Below are positions 50,101-59,184 of a DNA stretch of 64,000 nucleotides, in pieces. Within the stretch, counting starts at the first letter, position 1; every line of letters begins with the position of its first letter. Below the pieces are notes generated by a model. It was not told where the DNA came from. It worked only from the letters and a program-made list of their open reading frames with translations, and ran no database searches. Both the position numbers and the translations under genes were made by a program. Source of the DNA: Acorus gramineus (Eukaryota; Streptophyta; Magnoliopsida; Acorales; Acoraceae); assembly GCA_030737835.1 (NCBI GenBank), contig CM060854.1, positions 14,658,607 through 14,722,606 on the forward strand, given 5' to 3'.

Positions 50101-53100
50101 ATTAAACGAAATCATCTTTACACGAGAATTAGGTGTTGTTTAAAATGTGTGACATTTGTTGTTTTAGGTCTTCAGTGTCAAGTGTTTTGGTAGGGCAAAA
50201 TTAAGGTAGTCGGGTGTATATCTAAATTTTAAAACATATGAACTGTTAGTTCTGCGTGCAAGATGTACGATAGTGTTAAGAGTTAAGACAGACAGCCAAG
50301 AAGCAACACACAAGTGGGTCACGGCTCAAAGAGAATGGTAAGAAGGAAACATGATCTAAAGAAAACTAAGAGATTAAGATAGTGATAGAGTGAGAGAGTG
50401 AAATTGGGTTATTGAAGCAGAGATGAGACTTTATAGTTTTAGGTAATGATCAACTATCAACTTTGACAATATGTGATATGAGGGGACATATTTTCATACA
50501 TGACACAAGTCTGATATTTTTTGCGGACAACAAAATGGGGTCTTCCTAGAAGAAAGAGTAGTTCTGATTGGTAAGAACTATTAAGCCTTGTTGCATTTGA
50601 ATCCTGATTGGATGGGTCATGGACTTGATATCAAAGATTTGTTGTAGGATGTCAGCTAGGCAGCTCGACTGAAATCACACCAACTTGAAAGGATGCTGAA
50701 GATTGAAAATATGGTGATCTTTATCCATAATTCGATATGTCACCATTGCGTAACAAATGCAGTGCCATTGTTTTCCATACAGTCTCTCATTTACAGAGCC
50801 ATATTTATGGGAAATAGTTTTAATTGAGCATGAATAATATAAACAGAAGTACCATCCCATTGACCTAATTCTCCATGTATGCTTTTGTAATCATTCAATC
50901 ATTTGTTATTATTTGATTTTCTGCATGTGACCTGCTGTTTGTCAATGTATTAATAGAAGTTGAAGTTTTGAAATATTGGTCTAGATTTAGAAAAAAAACA
51001 AACTCTTAAGACATATTGATGATGAGTTACTTAATTTGTGTATATGTATCAAATGAAATCATCATTACACGAGATATTAGGTGTCAATTCTCATAAGGTT
51101 ATCATAACATGGGATGTTTCCATACTCATTTGTGGAGGAGAGGAGGAATAACTCTAAGCCGGTGTTTGGTTTGAAAATTAAGTTATTTTGAGGTTATGAC
51201 TATTCTAGTTTGAATAAGGATAAAGTGATATTTTGTTTTGTTGTGTTTGAATTATTCTCGTCCAGAAACGTAATAATGAAGTTTTTGTTGTTTAGATAAA
51301 ATGTGAATAAAGTGTGGATGAGGATTTATAAAAATTGAAAAAATGATGACGGTTGATTTGATGGTTGATTTATAAGAGATGATAATATTTTATTTGACAG
51401 TGAGCCCACATGTTCTTTTGGGTTGAATAACCTGGAATAACTTAATTTCAAGGGTTGGTAGGAATCCATATATCACTTTATACCAGTTAATTAATTTTGG
51501 CATACAAATTATCATTTATTCCAACCATCCAAACATTCATTTTGAGGTTATTCTAACTATCTCACTTATTCAGGATCTATTCTCAAACCAAACATGGGCT
51601 ATTAGTGTAGTGTTTGGATAACAAACGAAGCGAGGCAAATATTGAGAACTGACAGACTTTAGCCATCATACCTGAGAAATTGTAGTAAAATTAAGAAAGA
51701 TTTTACTCAGACACACACACACACACATGTACATATACATATATGTGTGTATGTGTCTGGGGTTCAATTGGCTGAAGTGTGGATATAAATGTCAAACAAT
51801 GGTCACTCAAAATCGGGTAATACACATTACTTAAAATATGCTCCATTTGTCATTTTAGGTCTGAAGTGTCTTTTTCTTTGTTGTTGCTTCTTGTTTATTT
51901 TTTTATTTTTTTTGGCCCTGGAGTGAACTGTTAGTTTTGCTAGGTGGACGTTAGCATTAAGATGAAGAAGCAGCCAACAAATGAAGGGTTGTGGATCAGA
52001 TGTGGACACTAAGAATTAAACATGGATCTAAAGCAAACCAAACTTAAATATAGGATTGGGAATTCATCATTGGGTGACTGAGTGGGAATGGTTTCCTTTT
52101 TGGTTTGTTTAGTTTCATACTTTTATGTGATGAGTGCTAAGGTCGGCATTTTGTATGAGAGACCTAATCAGTTGATGGTTGATATCAGTAAGAGAAAATG
52201 AGAAGGCAGTCAAGACTTGGGTGGAAGATGGGAATGTATGGGAGGATGAAGTCATTGGTAGAATGGATTGAGATATGTATCTACATTGAAGTGACAACCA
52301 CTTATATTTGTTTAGACAGTTCATCACATACTAAGTTTGTGTAGTTCAGTTGTCCTCAATTATGAACCTCTGGAATTGCAAAGTGGAGCCACTAAGGCAG
52401 ATTTCTTTCCTTTGTAGGTTCTGCCGTTGGGAAAGCATAGGCACCAGTAGACATGAGATGGCATTGGACTCAAATGGGAGGAGATTGCTGGTAACATCTG
52501 ATTCAGTTAGGTCACCCATTTATCAGGTGAGCTGACAGTCACTTCTTTGGAATACCCATTTCTTAATCTAATATCCTCTCAATTCATTAGTTTTGTTTGC
52601 TCAGGTTCAAGGCCATATGACTGGGTTCAAAACTCTTCCGCATAGTGCGGCTATAACGACTGTGGATTGGCACCCCACTTTACCCATCTTCTTGACCGGG
52701 TCAGCTGACCACTCAATTCGGGTTACATCAATATTGTGAAATGCTTTCCCCAAATCCTCAAATCCTTGATGGGGATGTTCGACACCCAATTATACCACTA
52801 CGAGCATACAGGACCGCCATCAATGCACGGTGAGAAGTTAATGGTTCCATACAATGTTCTCACCCCTCCAAACTGATGTTCATGTGTCGTAATGATGATG
52901 GGTGATGTGCGCTGGTGACCTGGGAGCATCAATTCATTGGCCAGTATAATTGTGTTGGATTCATTTTCTAATGATGATGTTAGTGGTGGAAAGAAGTTGG
53001 CCCATGAAAGTGTCATTTGTCTTTCTGTATATTATATGATCTTGTGAAGAAGGTGAACCACCCATTTAGACAACCAAGTTAACTAGACGTGTGTCTTTGT
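38170..53100 (+). CDS. WDR91: WDR91-like LisH/WD40 protein
   Basis: A non-coding first exon (about 38170-38381) is followed by coding exons 39405-39806 (ATG 39416), 39885-40017, 40267-40431, 43784-44083, 45584-45635, 46255-46349, 46464-46566, 46668-46762, 46850-46912, 47684-47759, 47849-47957, 48094-48206, 49579-49637, 52418-52526 and 52605-52739. They join in phase to 665 residues without a stop. The N-terminus ([20 protein letters not shown], then [27 protein letters not shown]) matches WDR91 family order. A coiled coil follows ([19 protein letters not shown]), then a Ser-rich linker, then WD repeats ([22 protein letters not shown] at the end). In animals WDR91 acts with WDR81 on endosomes to restrain PI3P synthesis; the plant role is inferred. 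Exon 3 uses a weak donor (CA|GTTTAA) and exon 13 a GC donor. The 3' end is estimated. Confidence 0.88.
38553..38748 (+). pseudogene. proteasome subunit alpha-1 (PAF) fragment
   Basis: In the 5' leader intron of the WDR91-like gene, one frame reads [16 protein letters not shown] then [17 protein letters not shown]-like sequence ([20 protein letters not shown]). A second frame continues [12 protein letters not shown]. This order is that of 20S proteasome alpha-1: the [18 protein letters not shown] region, then GRLVVQLADKAQ. Residues between are lost or scrambled, the frame shifts, and nothing on either side continues the subunit. The stretch lacks introns, so it may be a retro-copied or transposon-carried scrap. 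Confidence 0.75.
40432..43783 (+). other. 3.3-kb intron 4 of the WDR91-like gene
   Basis: Largest of the early introns. It contains a complete 110-bp SINE (41705-41814), a truncated relative (about 42427-42475, poly-T then GAAAATTGGTGCC), a TA/TG microsatellite near 42365-42415, and an AT-rich block of about 150 bp (41100-41260). No alternative exon was recognised. Confidence 0.7.
41705..41814 (+). mobile_element. short tRNA-derived SINE with target duplication
   Basis: 110 bp with an A-box-like GGTTAGCCGGTTATC near the start, a B-box-like GAGGTCAGGGGATCAAACCC, and a 3' A-rich tail (TTTTCAAAAAAAAG). It is flanked by AGTATGATAGATTG (41691-41704) and AGTATGATATATTG (41815-41828), a 14-bp duplication with one mismatch. 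The box spacing fits a tRNA-like pol III promoter. Relatives occur at 44440-44563, 44686-44790 and 42427-42475. Confidence 0.85.
44440..44563 (-). mobile_element. SINE, same family, reverse orientation
   Basis: The reverse complement reads TGAGCCTCGGTTAGCCAGTT, AGCACCCCTGTTTCTGAAAA, GGAGGTCAGGGGATAACACC, matching the copy at 41705. It lies in intron 5 of the WDR91-like gene. Confidence 0.75.
44686..44790 (-). mobile_element. SINE, same family, reverse, diverged
   Basis: The reverse complement carries GCTGGCTAGCACCCC, AAGGAGGTCAAGGGATCAAA and GGGGCACCAATTTT, in the same order as the copy at 41705, with an A-rich tail equivalent (TTTCTTTTTAAAAA on the plus strand). Confidence 0.7.
45775..46245. 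mobile_element. possible hAT-type MITE in intron 6
   Basis: A block rich in GGGCC words (GGCTTGGGCCAGGGCC, CCTAGGCCCACCC, GGCTCGGGCCAGCCC) starts near 45775 and ends near 46220. Such GGCC-rich inverted ends are typical of hAT-related non-autonomous elements, but no exact terminal repeat or 8-bp duplication could be fixed. Confidence 0.4.
47565..47665 (+). pseudogene. decayed copy of WDR91-like exon 12 in intron 10
   Basis: ATTCTTCCACTTGAAAAAGA, then TTCTGGCAAGAATTCATCTC and CTGTGGCTTCTGCAATTGAA, parallel exon 12 (47849-47957), where the same words read TTCTTCCACTTGGAAAAGA, CCTCCGGCAATAACTTCTCT and AGCGGCTTCAGCAATTGATG. The copy has lost its frame and lies upstream of exon 11, so it is a relic of an old internal duplication. 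Confidence 0.85.
49638..52417 (+). other. 2.8-kb intron 14 of the WDR91-like gene
   Basis: It contains a diverged direct duplication: about 49785-50135 and about 50715-51090 share TTTCTGCATGTGACCTGCTG-type sequence, CACCATTGC, TTGTTTTCCAT and AAATCATC(T/A)TTACACGAGA. A MITE lies at 51158-51599, and a second pair of similar blocks is at about 50155-50365 and 51840-52045. No extra exon was recognised. Confidence 0.7.
51158..51599. mobile_element. MITE with GTTTGG ends (Harbinger-like)
   Basis: 442 bp. The left end GCCGGTGTTTGGTTTGAAAA mirrors the right end (reverse complement GCCCATGTTTGGTTTGAGAA). It is flanked by TAA on the left and TAT on the right. The internal sequence (AAGGATAAAGTGAT, TTGAATTATTCTCGT, GTTGATTTGATGG) matches the pair at 57133-58010. 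Confidence 0.75.
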
Positions 53101-53361
53101 GAGAAACAGCTCATGTTTCGTGAAATCTGACTGCCTTTTTTTTAATGGATTGATAAAAAAAAATCGAATGTAGATGCATGAAAGAGCTGTTTGCTATAAC
53201 TTTTTAGCATAATAAGTAACTGTAAACAAATTGGTTTGCTTCCTGCACCATGATAAATGATAGCACGGTTTTGGAGTTGAGGTTCCCGTTTTCCCTGGAG
53301 TTGTAGGGGCCTTCATGCTAAAAAAGAAACAGAAAAAAAAAGGAAAATGATAGGTCCAGAG

Positions 53362-53940
53362 TAGGCCTGTCAACGGGTCGCTGGTCGACCTGGATCCGAT
53401 CTTATAAAAGGCGTAAATACTCAATCTGAATGATCCGACAATCAAAACAAGTCGGGTTTGGGTTCACCCGGACCCGATCTTAGGGACCCATTGGATCTGA
53501 TTGTCTCAACTCAAATATTATGTAATTTTTTTATATTTATGATCCAACCTAACCCTCATAACTCAACCAAACATTTATAACTAAATATTGAATAATCATT
53601 TAAAATTTTAAACATTTGAAATATTTTTACAACCTTTTGACTTCACGTAAAAACATAATAATCCAAACCGTATTCTAAATGTTCCTTCATAAAACATTTA
53701 AAAATTAAAATAGTGAAGAATTATTTATAATAAATTATACTCTATTAAAAAGAAAAAAAAAATGAAGCCATTGTATGCCCTTGAAAATTTTCTGAACTTC
53801 TTTTTGTCTGGCTTGAACTTGTTAATGGGTCGATCCGACCTGAGACTTGATATGGACCGGACTTGAAGGACCCGACAATCAAACGGGTCAGGTCCGGGTC
53901 CACCCCGACCCGACTAGGACCCGACTCGTTGACAGGCCTA
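53362..53940. mobile_element. hAT-type MITE with 8-bp duplication
   Basis: 579 bp. The left end TAGGCCTGTCAACGGGTCG mirrors the right end (reverse complement TAGGCCTGTCAACGAGTCG). It is flanked by GTCCAGAG (53354-53361) and GTCTAGAG (53941-53948), an 8-bp target duplication with one mismatch, as expected for the hAT superfamily. It is non-coding; the inner part is AT-rich and the sub-terminal parts are rich in GGGTC/GACCC words. Confidence 0.9.
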
Positions 53941-53948
53941 GTCTAGAG

Positions 53949-55206
53949 CACGTTTTATTTTTTTTAAATAGTAAATTTTATCTATTGGAGTATATACTTT
54001 TATTGAAAAAATATAATTTTTTTAATGATATTACCTTGTTGCTCGTTGGCAGCTATCGACTTATTGGATTGCAGAGTTGCAAGAAGGGTTGTGTAAATTG
54101 AATGTTCTTTTATTTTGCATTTAAAAAAAAATTGTTTTGAAAAAAGACTTTTAAGGAAAATGATATGTTGCAATCTCATCCGCAGTCTACACTTATTTTT
54201 TTTAAATCATACTTTCTTATTAAAGTATCCCCCCCCCCCCTTGATATGTCAACTCCAATTCCGTATCACGCCTTCTCATGAGTCCCACATATTCTCCTGA
54301 TATGCACGATCTCATCGAAATAACATTTTATTATGGGTATGCCATATCGTTCATGTCAGTCGGTGCCCCCCCCCCCTCGATATCCTAAAAAGAAATCATG
54401 AGTCTGGTCCTTGGGGCGACCTCAATCCAGAACTGTTGCACGATACACACTTGCAAAAGAGGTGATTAATTGTATTCGAGGCCGTCGAGCAAAGAAAACT
54501 AGGTAGACTCATTCACTGCCGTCTAAACTCATTGAAATACATGTTATATGAAATGAAGCATATAGCAAGATATAAATTATAATATTGTATTTTTTCCGTT
54601 TTCAAAAATAAAATAAAAAATTGTCATACAATAATGCAATATATAATGCGCACTATCATAGTTTATAGGGCTACAAATGGGATTGCAAAAAAAATGAGTA
54701 TACCAACGCTCTTTTTTTTTTTTTTTTTTTTTCTTCTTCGGAGAGACTCTCCATGGCTGATTTTTTTTTTTTATATCGGAGGGACTCTTCATGGTTGATT
54801 TTACGGTCAAGCTGGGAAAGTTATCTTCGCCTGTTTGTCCCTGGTCCCACAGAAAATTCTTTTGAATTTCGCTTAACAAACAGGATATAGGGATCCAGCG
54901 CTCATATTTTAATATTTTATCTTTGTTCTTCCGCATGAGATGATGAAAAACAATTTTTATTTCTCTTTGAAAAGGATTGATTTTTAAAAATAAGTTTTTT
55001 GAAAAAACCTAGGATGGTTTTCCACCACAAATATTTATGTTTTACGTTTCACTCATGGATTCGAGCTGTGTTTAACTCTGGATTCGAGTTGTGTCGTCGA
55101 TGATGCTAAAAAAAGAAAGAAAAAAAATAAACCCAAGAACTTGTAACTCTGTCGTATATTTCCCTTCGAGCTACTGATCTTTTTGCTTTTATAGTTGAAA
55201 ATTCTG
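53949..55206. other. intergenic, no gene seen
   Basis: AT-rich with long homopolymers: a C run near 54229, another near 54367 and a T run at about 54712-54732. A small local repeat at about 54738-54800 (GGAGAGACTCTCCATGGCTGA and GGAGGGACTCTTCATGGTTGA) is visible. Open frames here lack recognisable features. Confidence 0.6.
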
Positions 55207-56107
55207 AATGGTGTTGAGATATCGTTGCTGCTGCTGCCTATTTATTTCTGTCTTGGGTAGTTGGGTGTCTTCGTTGCATTAGCAAAGTGTAGTCGAGTAG
55301 AGTCTCTAGAAATCAGTTTGTTCTGGTACATTTTCCATTTTTACTTTGTCCCATTCAGAATTTGAGCATTTGGTTTTACGCATCAACTATCCTTGTTAGC
55401 TGTTTGAGTGGGGACTTTATTGTTTAGTTGTTTGAGTTTCCGTGTGAAGTAATATATTCATAAATTTATTAATTATTGTTATACAATAGATTCAAGATGG
55501 CATGTCTCAGTATATTTTGTTTTTCCCATGATGTGTCTTCTATCTGTTCATCTTGTACTCCAGATTCTTATTGTTCCTTTGTGATGATGGTTGGTCAAAT
55601 TCCTCTTACTTTTATCGCTGATTTAATTGAGTGGGTGAGGGTGTGAACAGATATCGTTGATTTAATGGTGTTGAGATATCGTTGCTGCTGCTGCCTATTT
55701 ATTTCTGTCTTGGGTAGTTGGGTGTCTTCGTTGCATTAGCAAAGTGTAGTCGAGTAGAGTCTCTAGAAATCAGTTTGTTCTGGTACATTTTCCATTTTTA
55801 CTTTGTCCCATTCAGAATTTGAGCATTTGGTTTTACGCATCAACTGTCCTTGTTAGCTGTTTGAGTGGGGACTTTATTGTTTAGTTGTTTGAGTTTCCGT
55901 GTTAAGTAATATATTCATAAATTTATTAATTATTGTTATACAATAGATTCAAGATGGCATGTCTCAGTATATTTTGTTTTTCCCATGATGTGTCTTCTAT
56001 CTGTTCATCTTGTACTCCAGATTCTTATTGTTCCTTTGTGATGATGGTTGGTCAAATTCCTCTTACTTGTATCGCTGATTTAATTGAGTGGGTGAGGGTG
56101 TGAACAT
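55207..56107 (+). repeat. 457-bp direct tandem duplication
   Basis: AATGGTGTTGAGATATCGTT starts at 55207 and again at 55664, and the copies match almost base for base to GTGGGTGAGGGTGTGAACA. Three differences were noted (CAACTATCC/CAACTGTCC, GTGTGAAGT/GTGTTAAGT, CTTTTATCG/CTTGTATCG). No coding frame was recognised. Confidence 0.95.
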
Positions 56108-56594
56108 GTGAATCGGACAACTGGCCTCTCTCACATTTTCTTCTTAGAGGAGCTAGCGTGTATTTTTTTTTTTTTTTTAACCACCAATACTACCTTTTGG
56201 TTTTGCAAGTTTTGTGGTTTATGGTGACATGAATAATATGGATGAGTTCGAGTTCTTTTCATTGCAGATTGACCAGCTTCAACAAACAAGTAAATGGAAG
56301 CTTGCAAGACCACCCAAGAGAGCAGTTGATATGTGTAACTTTCTTGGACAAATTCATCCTTCTAATTTTTTTAAATTGTGGGGCATGTCAATTGTCAAGT
56401 GTCCCTTCTTTTTGCATTTGTGGTGTCTAGGTGGAGCATCTATTAATGTCTCATCTTTAATGTCTCAATTGGAAAGATCCAGGACGGTTATTTTATTTTT
56501 TACAAAAAAAAAATGTGAGGAGGATAAATTTGTATGCCTCATGCCAGTAGCAGGTCCCTCTCATGCCAATTGTGTTGGTGATGGACAACAGATA
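56108..56594. other. intergenic with one unassigned open frame
   Basis: An open frame of 128 codons lies at 56214-56600. It has no recognised domain and runs into the SINE target duplication. Its composition is not clearly coding, so it is not called a gene. Confidence 0.4.
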
Positions 56595-56606
56595 GAATAA
56601 TAGATG

Positions 56607-56839
56607 TCCCACACGCGTTTGGCGCAGTGATATAGGGGCACCCCCATTTACTTGGGGATGTGGGATCCAATCCTACCATCTCCAGGAAGAAAAGAAGAAG
56701 GCCTACAATCCTTTGGGTTGAGTATCATGGGTTTAGCCCAGTGTCTTCTTAGGCCCTTATTAGTTTATATTTACTTAGTAGTAATTTTTTTATTTATGTA
56801 ATGGAGACTGTCGTTTGTAAAAAAATAGTAATAATAATT
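56607..56839 (+). mobile_element. tRNA-derived SINE with perfect 12-bp duplication
   Basis: 233 bp flanked on both sides by GAATAATAGATG (56595-56606 and 56840-56851). The head has an A box (TTTGGCGCAGTGATATAGG) and a B-box-like GTGGGATCCAATCCTACC, as in tRNA-headed SINEs. The body is unrelated to tRNA, and the 3' end is TTTGTAAAAAAATAG with AATA repeats. It differs from the 110-bp SINE family in the WDR91-like introns. Confidence 0.92.
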
Positions 56840-57132
56840 GAATAATAGATGAAAACAAGCTTTCAAAAATTTCAGGTCGGTCAGTGTTAGGGATCGGGTT
56901 AGATCCAACAAGCGTTGGACAATTTAATTGTTCGTGACGATTCAATCTTATAATTTTGATATACACAAATTAATTGAATCTGAAAAAGAAATGTTTTAAA
57001 ATTTAATTGCATTCTAAATTTAGTTTTGAAATCTTGCAAAGTGTTTCAATCACAATAAATTGAGAAGATCAGACGGTTACGAACGTGTTGGACAATTAAA
57101 TTGTCCAACGTCTGGACCTAACCTGATCTCTC

Positions 57133-58010
57133 AGCCCCCGTTTGGAACGGGAATATGATTTATTCTTGGGTATACATTTATCCAAACATAAGTGAGTATA
57201 AATAAGGATAAAGTGATTTTGTGTTTGGTTGTGTTTTGAATTATTCTCGTTGGTAAACGTAAGAATAAATGTTTTGTTGTTTGGATAAAATATGAATAAA
57301 GTATAGATAAAGATTTATAAAAGGTGAAAAAATAATGATAGTTGATTTGACAGGTAATTTATAAGAGGTGATGACAGTTGATTTGATAGTGGACCCACAT
57401 ATTCTTTGGGTGGAATAACCTATAATAACTTTAAGGGCCTGTTTGGATAGAGACATAAGCTATTCTGGGGTTTATACCTATTCCAGGAATTGTTGACTTT
57501 ATCAATGGAATAAGAGATTTTGTGTTTGGTTGTGTTTTCAGTTATTCTCATTGGGAAACGTAATAATAAAGGTTGGAGTGTTTGGTTGATGAAGAATAAG
57601 ATGTGAATAAGATGTAAAAAGTTGATTTGACATGTGGGCCCCATTGATGTATAAGAGGTGATGACAGGTGATTTGATGTGATGACATATGATTTGATAGG
57701 TGAGTCCCCTTATTCTAGTGGAGGAATAACACAATTCCATTGATAGACTTGGAATACAAATATCAGTTTATTCTCTCCTAATTTCGCATAGCTATTCCCC
57801 TTTATTCCGTCTATCCAAACGCTTTTTTTGTTTTATTCCCCCCTAATCCACCTCTATTCCTTTAGCCAAGCAGCCCCTAATTGCAGGGGTTAGTTGAACC
57901 AGTTTATTTTGATATATTTTATAAGAGGTTATTCAGAGTTTTTAAATATCTTTTATTCCTTACTTGAGATTATCTAAGGTTATCGAGAACTTATTTCCAA
58001 AACAAACTGA
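57133..58010. mobile_element. MITE interrupted by another MITE
   Basis: The left arm (57133-57434) starts GCCCCCGTTTGGAACGG and follows the MITE at 51158 (GATAAAGTGAT, GAATTATTCTCGTTGG, GGACCCACATATTCTTTGGG). After the inner MITE the match resumes at 57881 (TTGCAGGGGTTAGTTGAACC against TTTCAAGGGTTGGTAGGAATCC). The right terminus, near 58010, is diverged. Confidence 0.7.
57435..57877. mobile_element. Tourist/Harbinger-type MITE, TAA duplication
   Basis: 443 bp with ends GGGCCTGTTTGG and CCAAGCAGCCCC (inverted with one internal shift), bounded by TAA at 57432-57434 and 57878-57880. Size, TAA target and GTTTGG ends are those of Tourist-like MITEs mobilised by PIF/Harbinger transposase. It sits inside the MITE of 57133-58010. 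Confidence 0.9.
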
Positions 58011-58335
58011 CCTCAGTGTCTTATGCAAATATGAAAAGTGATTGAATTGATGGGTCGGTCAGCATGTTAAATTTAGCAGGGCGAATAAAAATCAATGCCA
58101 GACGTCAACAATGAATGTGACTTTCCTCACCGCCACCACTCTTTTATTCTCCCTCCGTCTAACTCGGGCGTTTTCTCAAGCCTCATTTTGCCATCTCATA
58201 TTTGTCACTCTGCTTTTCCTCCTCTTTTTAATCTTCACTGTATCCTCCAGGGGTATAAGTTTTCTTCTTTTTTTTTTTTTTTCATGTCTACTGTAAATCC
58301 TACTAGTCATTCCACCTGAAAGATTAAAAAAAAAA
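58011..58335. other. intergenic, no gene seen
   Basis: Pyrimidine-rich plus strand with a T run near 58270. Short frames at 58095-58319 show no recognisable protein. Confidence 0.5.
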
Positions 58336-58431
58336 GAGGATAATTAGCATTTTTAACCCAAAAAAATGAATATTTACAAAATAACCCTATCACTCGAATA
58401 TTTACAAAAATTAGCCCCGTTGAAGTTTACA

Positions 58432-58595
58432 CTGGAGACCGATTATATATATTCCGTCTCCAGTATTACCCTGACAACATCAAGCAAATGGACAGTAGAG
58501 CCTGAAGACGGCATATATATATGTCGTCTCCAGGAGACGGCATATAGACCTGGAGACCGCGACCTGGAGACGGCATATATATATGCCGTCTCCAG
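58432..58595. repeat. three 32-bp palindromes around TATATA
   Basis: 58564-58595 is a perfect 32-bp palindrome with arm CTGGAGACGGCATATA. 58432-58463 and 58502-58533 are 32-bp near-palindromes of the same design (two mismatched pairs each). Half-sites (GGAGACGGCATATA, CTGGAGACCGCGACC) lie between them. This lies in the left sub-terminal region of the MULE, ahead of the transposase. Confidence 0.9.
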
Positions 58596-59184
58596 ATCGC
58601 GGCATATATAAGCCCCATCCCGCTGTCAAGCCCTAAAACCCCATTTTTCACCCCTTTTGTCCCTCTTTCACCCACCCACCTGTTGCCAACCTGAAAAATC
58701 ATCAAAAACAACTCTGAATCCAAAGGTAAACATCAAAACCCTAAATGTTCTTGAATTTTATTATTTATTTATCAATTGTTTTGATTTTATTGATTAAATT
58801 TAGGTTTTTTATCAAAACCCTAAATGTTGAATTTATTTATTATTGGAATATTGATTGTATGATGTTTTGTTAAGTTAAATGTGAATTTTTTTAGGGTTTT
58901 GGTTATTTTAAAATTTCTTATTTGTCAAAATAAACTTTTAAATCTTAAAAAAAATTTGAAAAATTTGATTGTCATATATAAAAACTTTTTAAAAAATTGT
59001 ATGGCCTTAGGAAAAAATTCAATGGCCTCTTAGTAAACATTTTAAAAAATCAAAGGCTATTTTTAGAAAATATACTTTGTATGTGTTGCATGAATGTTAT
59101 AGTGTTTAATATGTATGTGTTGGATGGATTTTATTATTATGAATTTAGAAATATATTTACTAAGTTGAATAATTTATGGTTTAG

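Noticed and set aside
56214-56600. 128-codon open frame as a gene
   Set aside because: No recognised domain, no promoter or splice context, and it runs into a SINE duplication.
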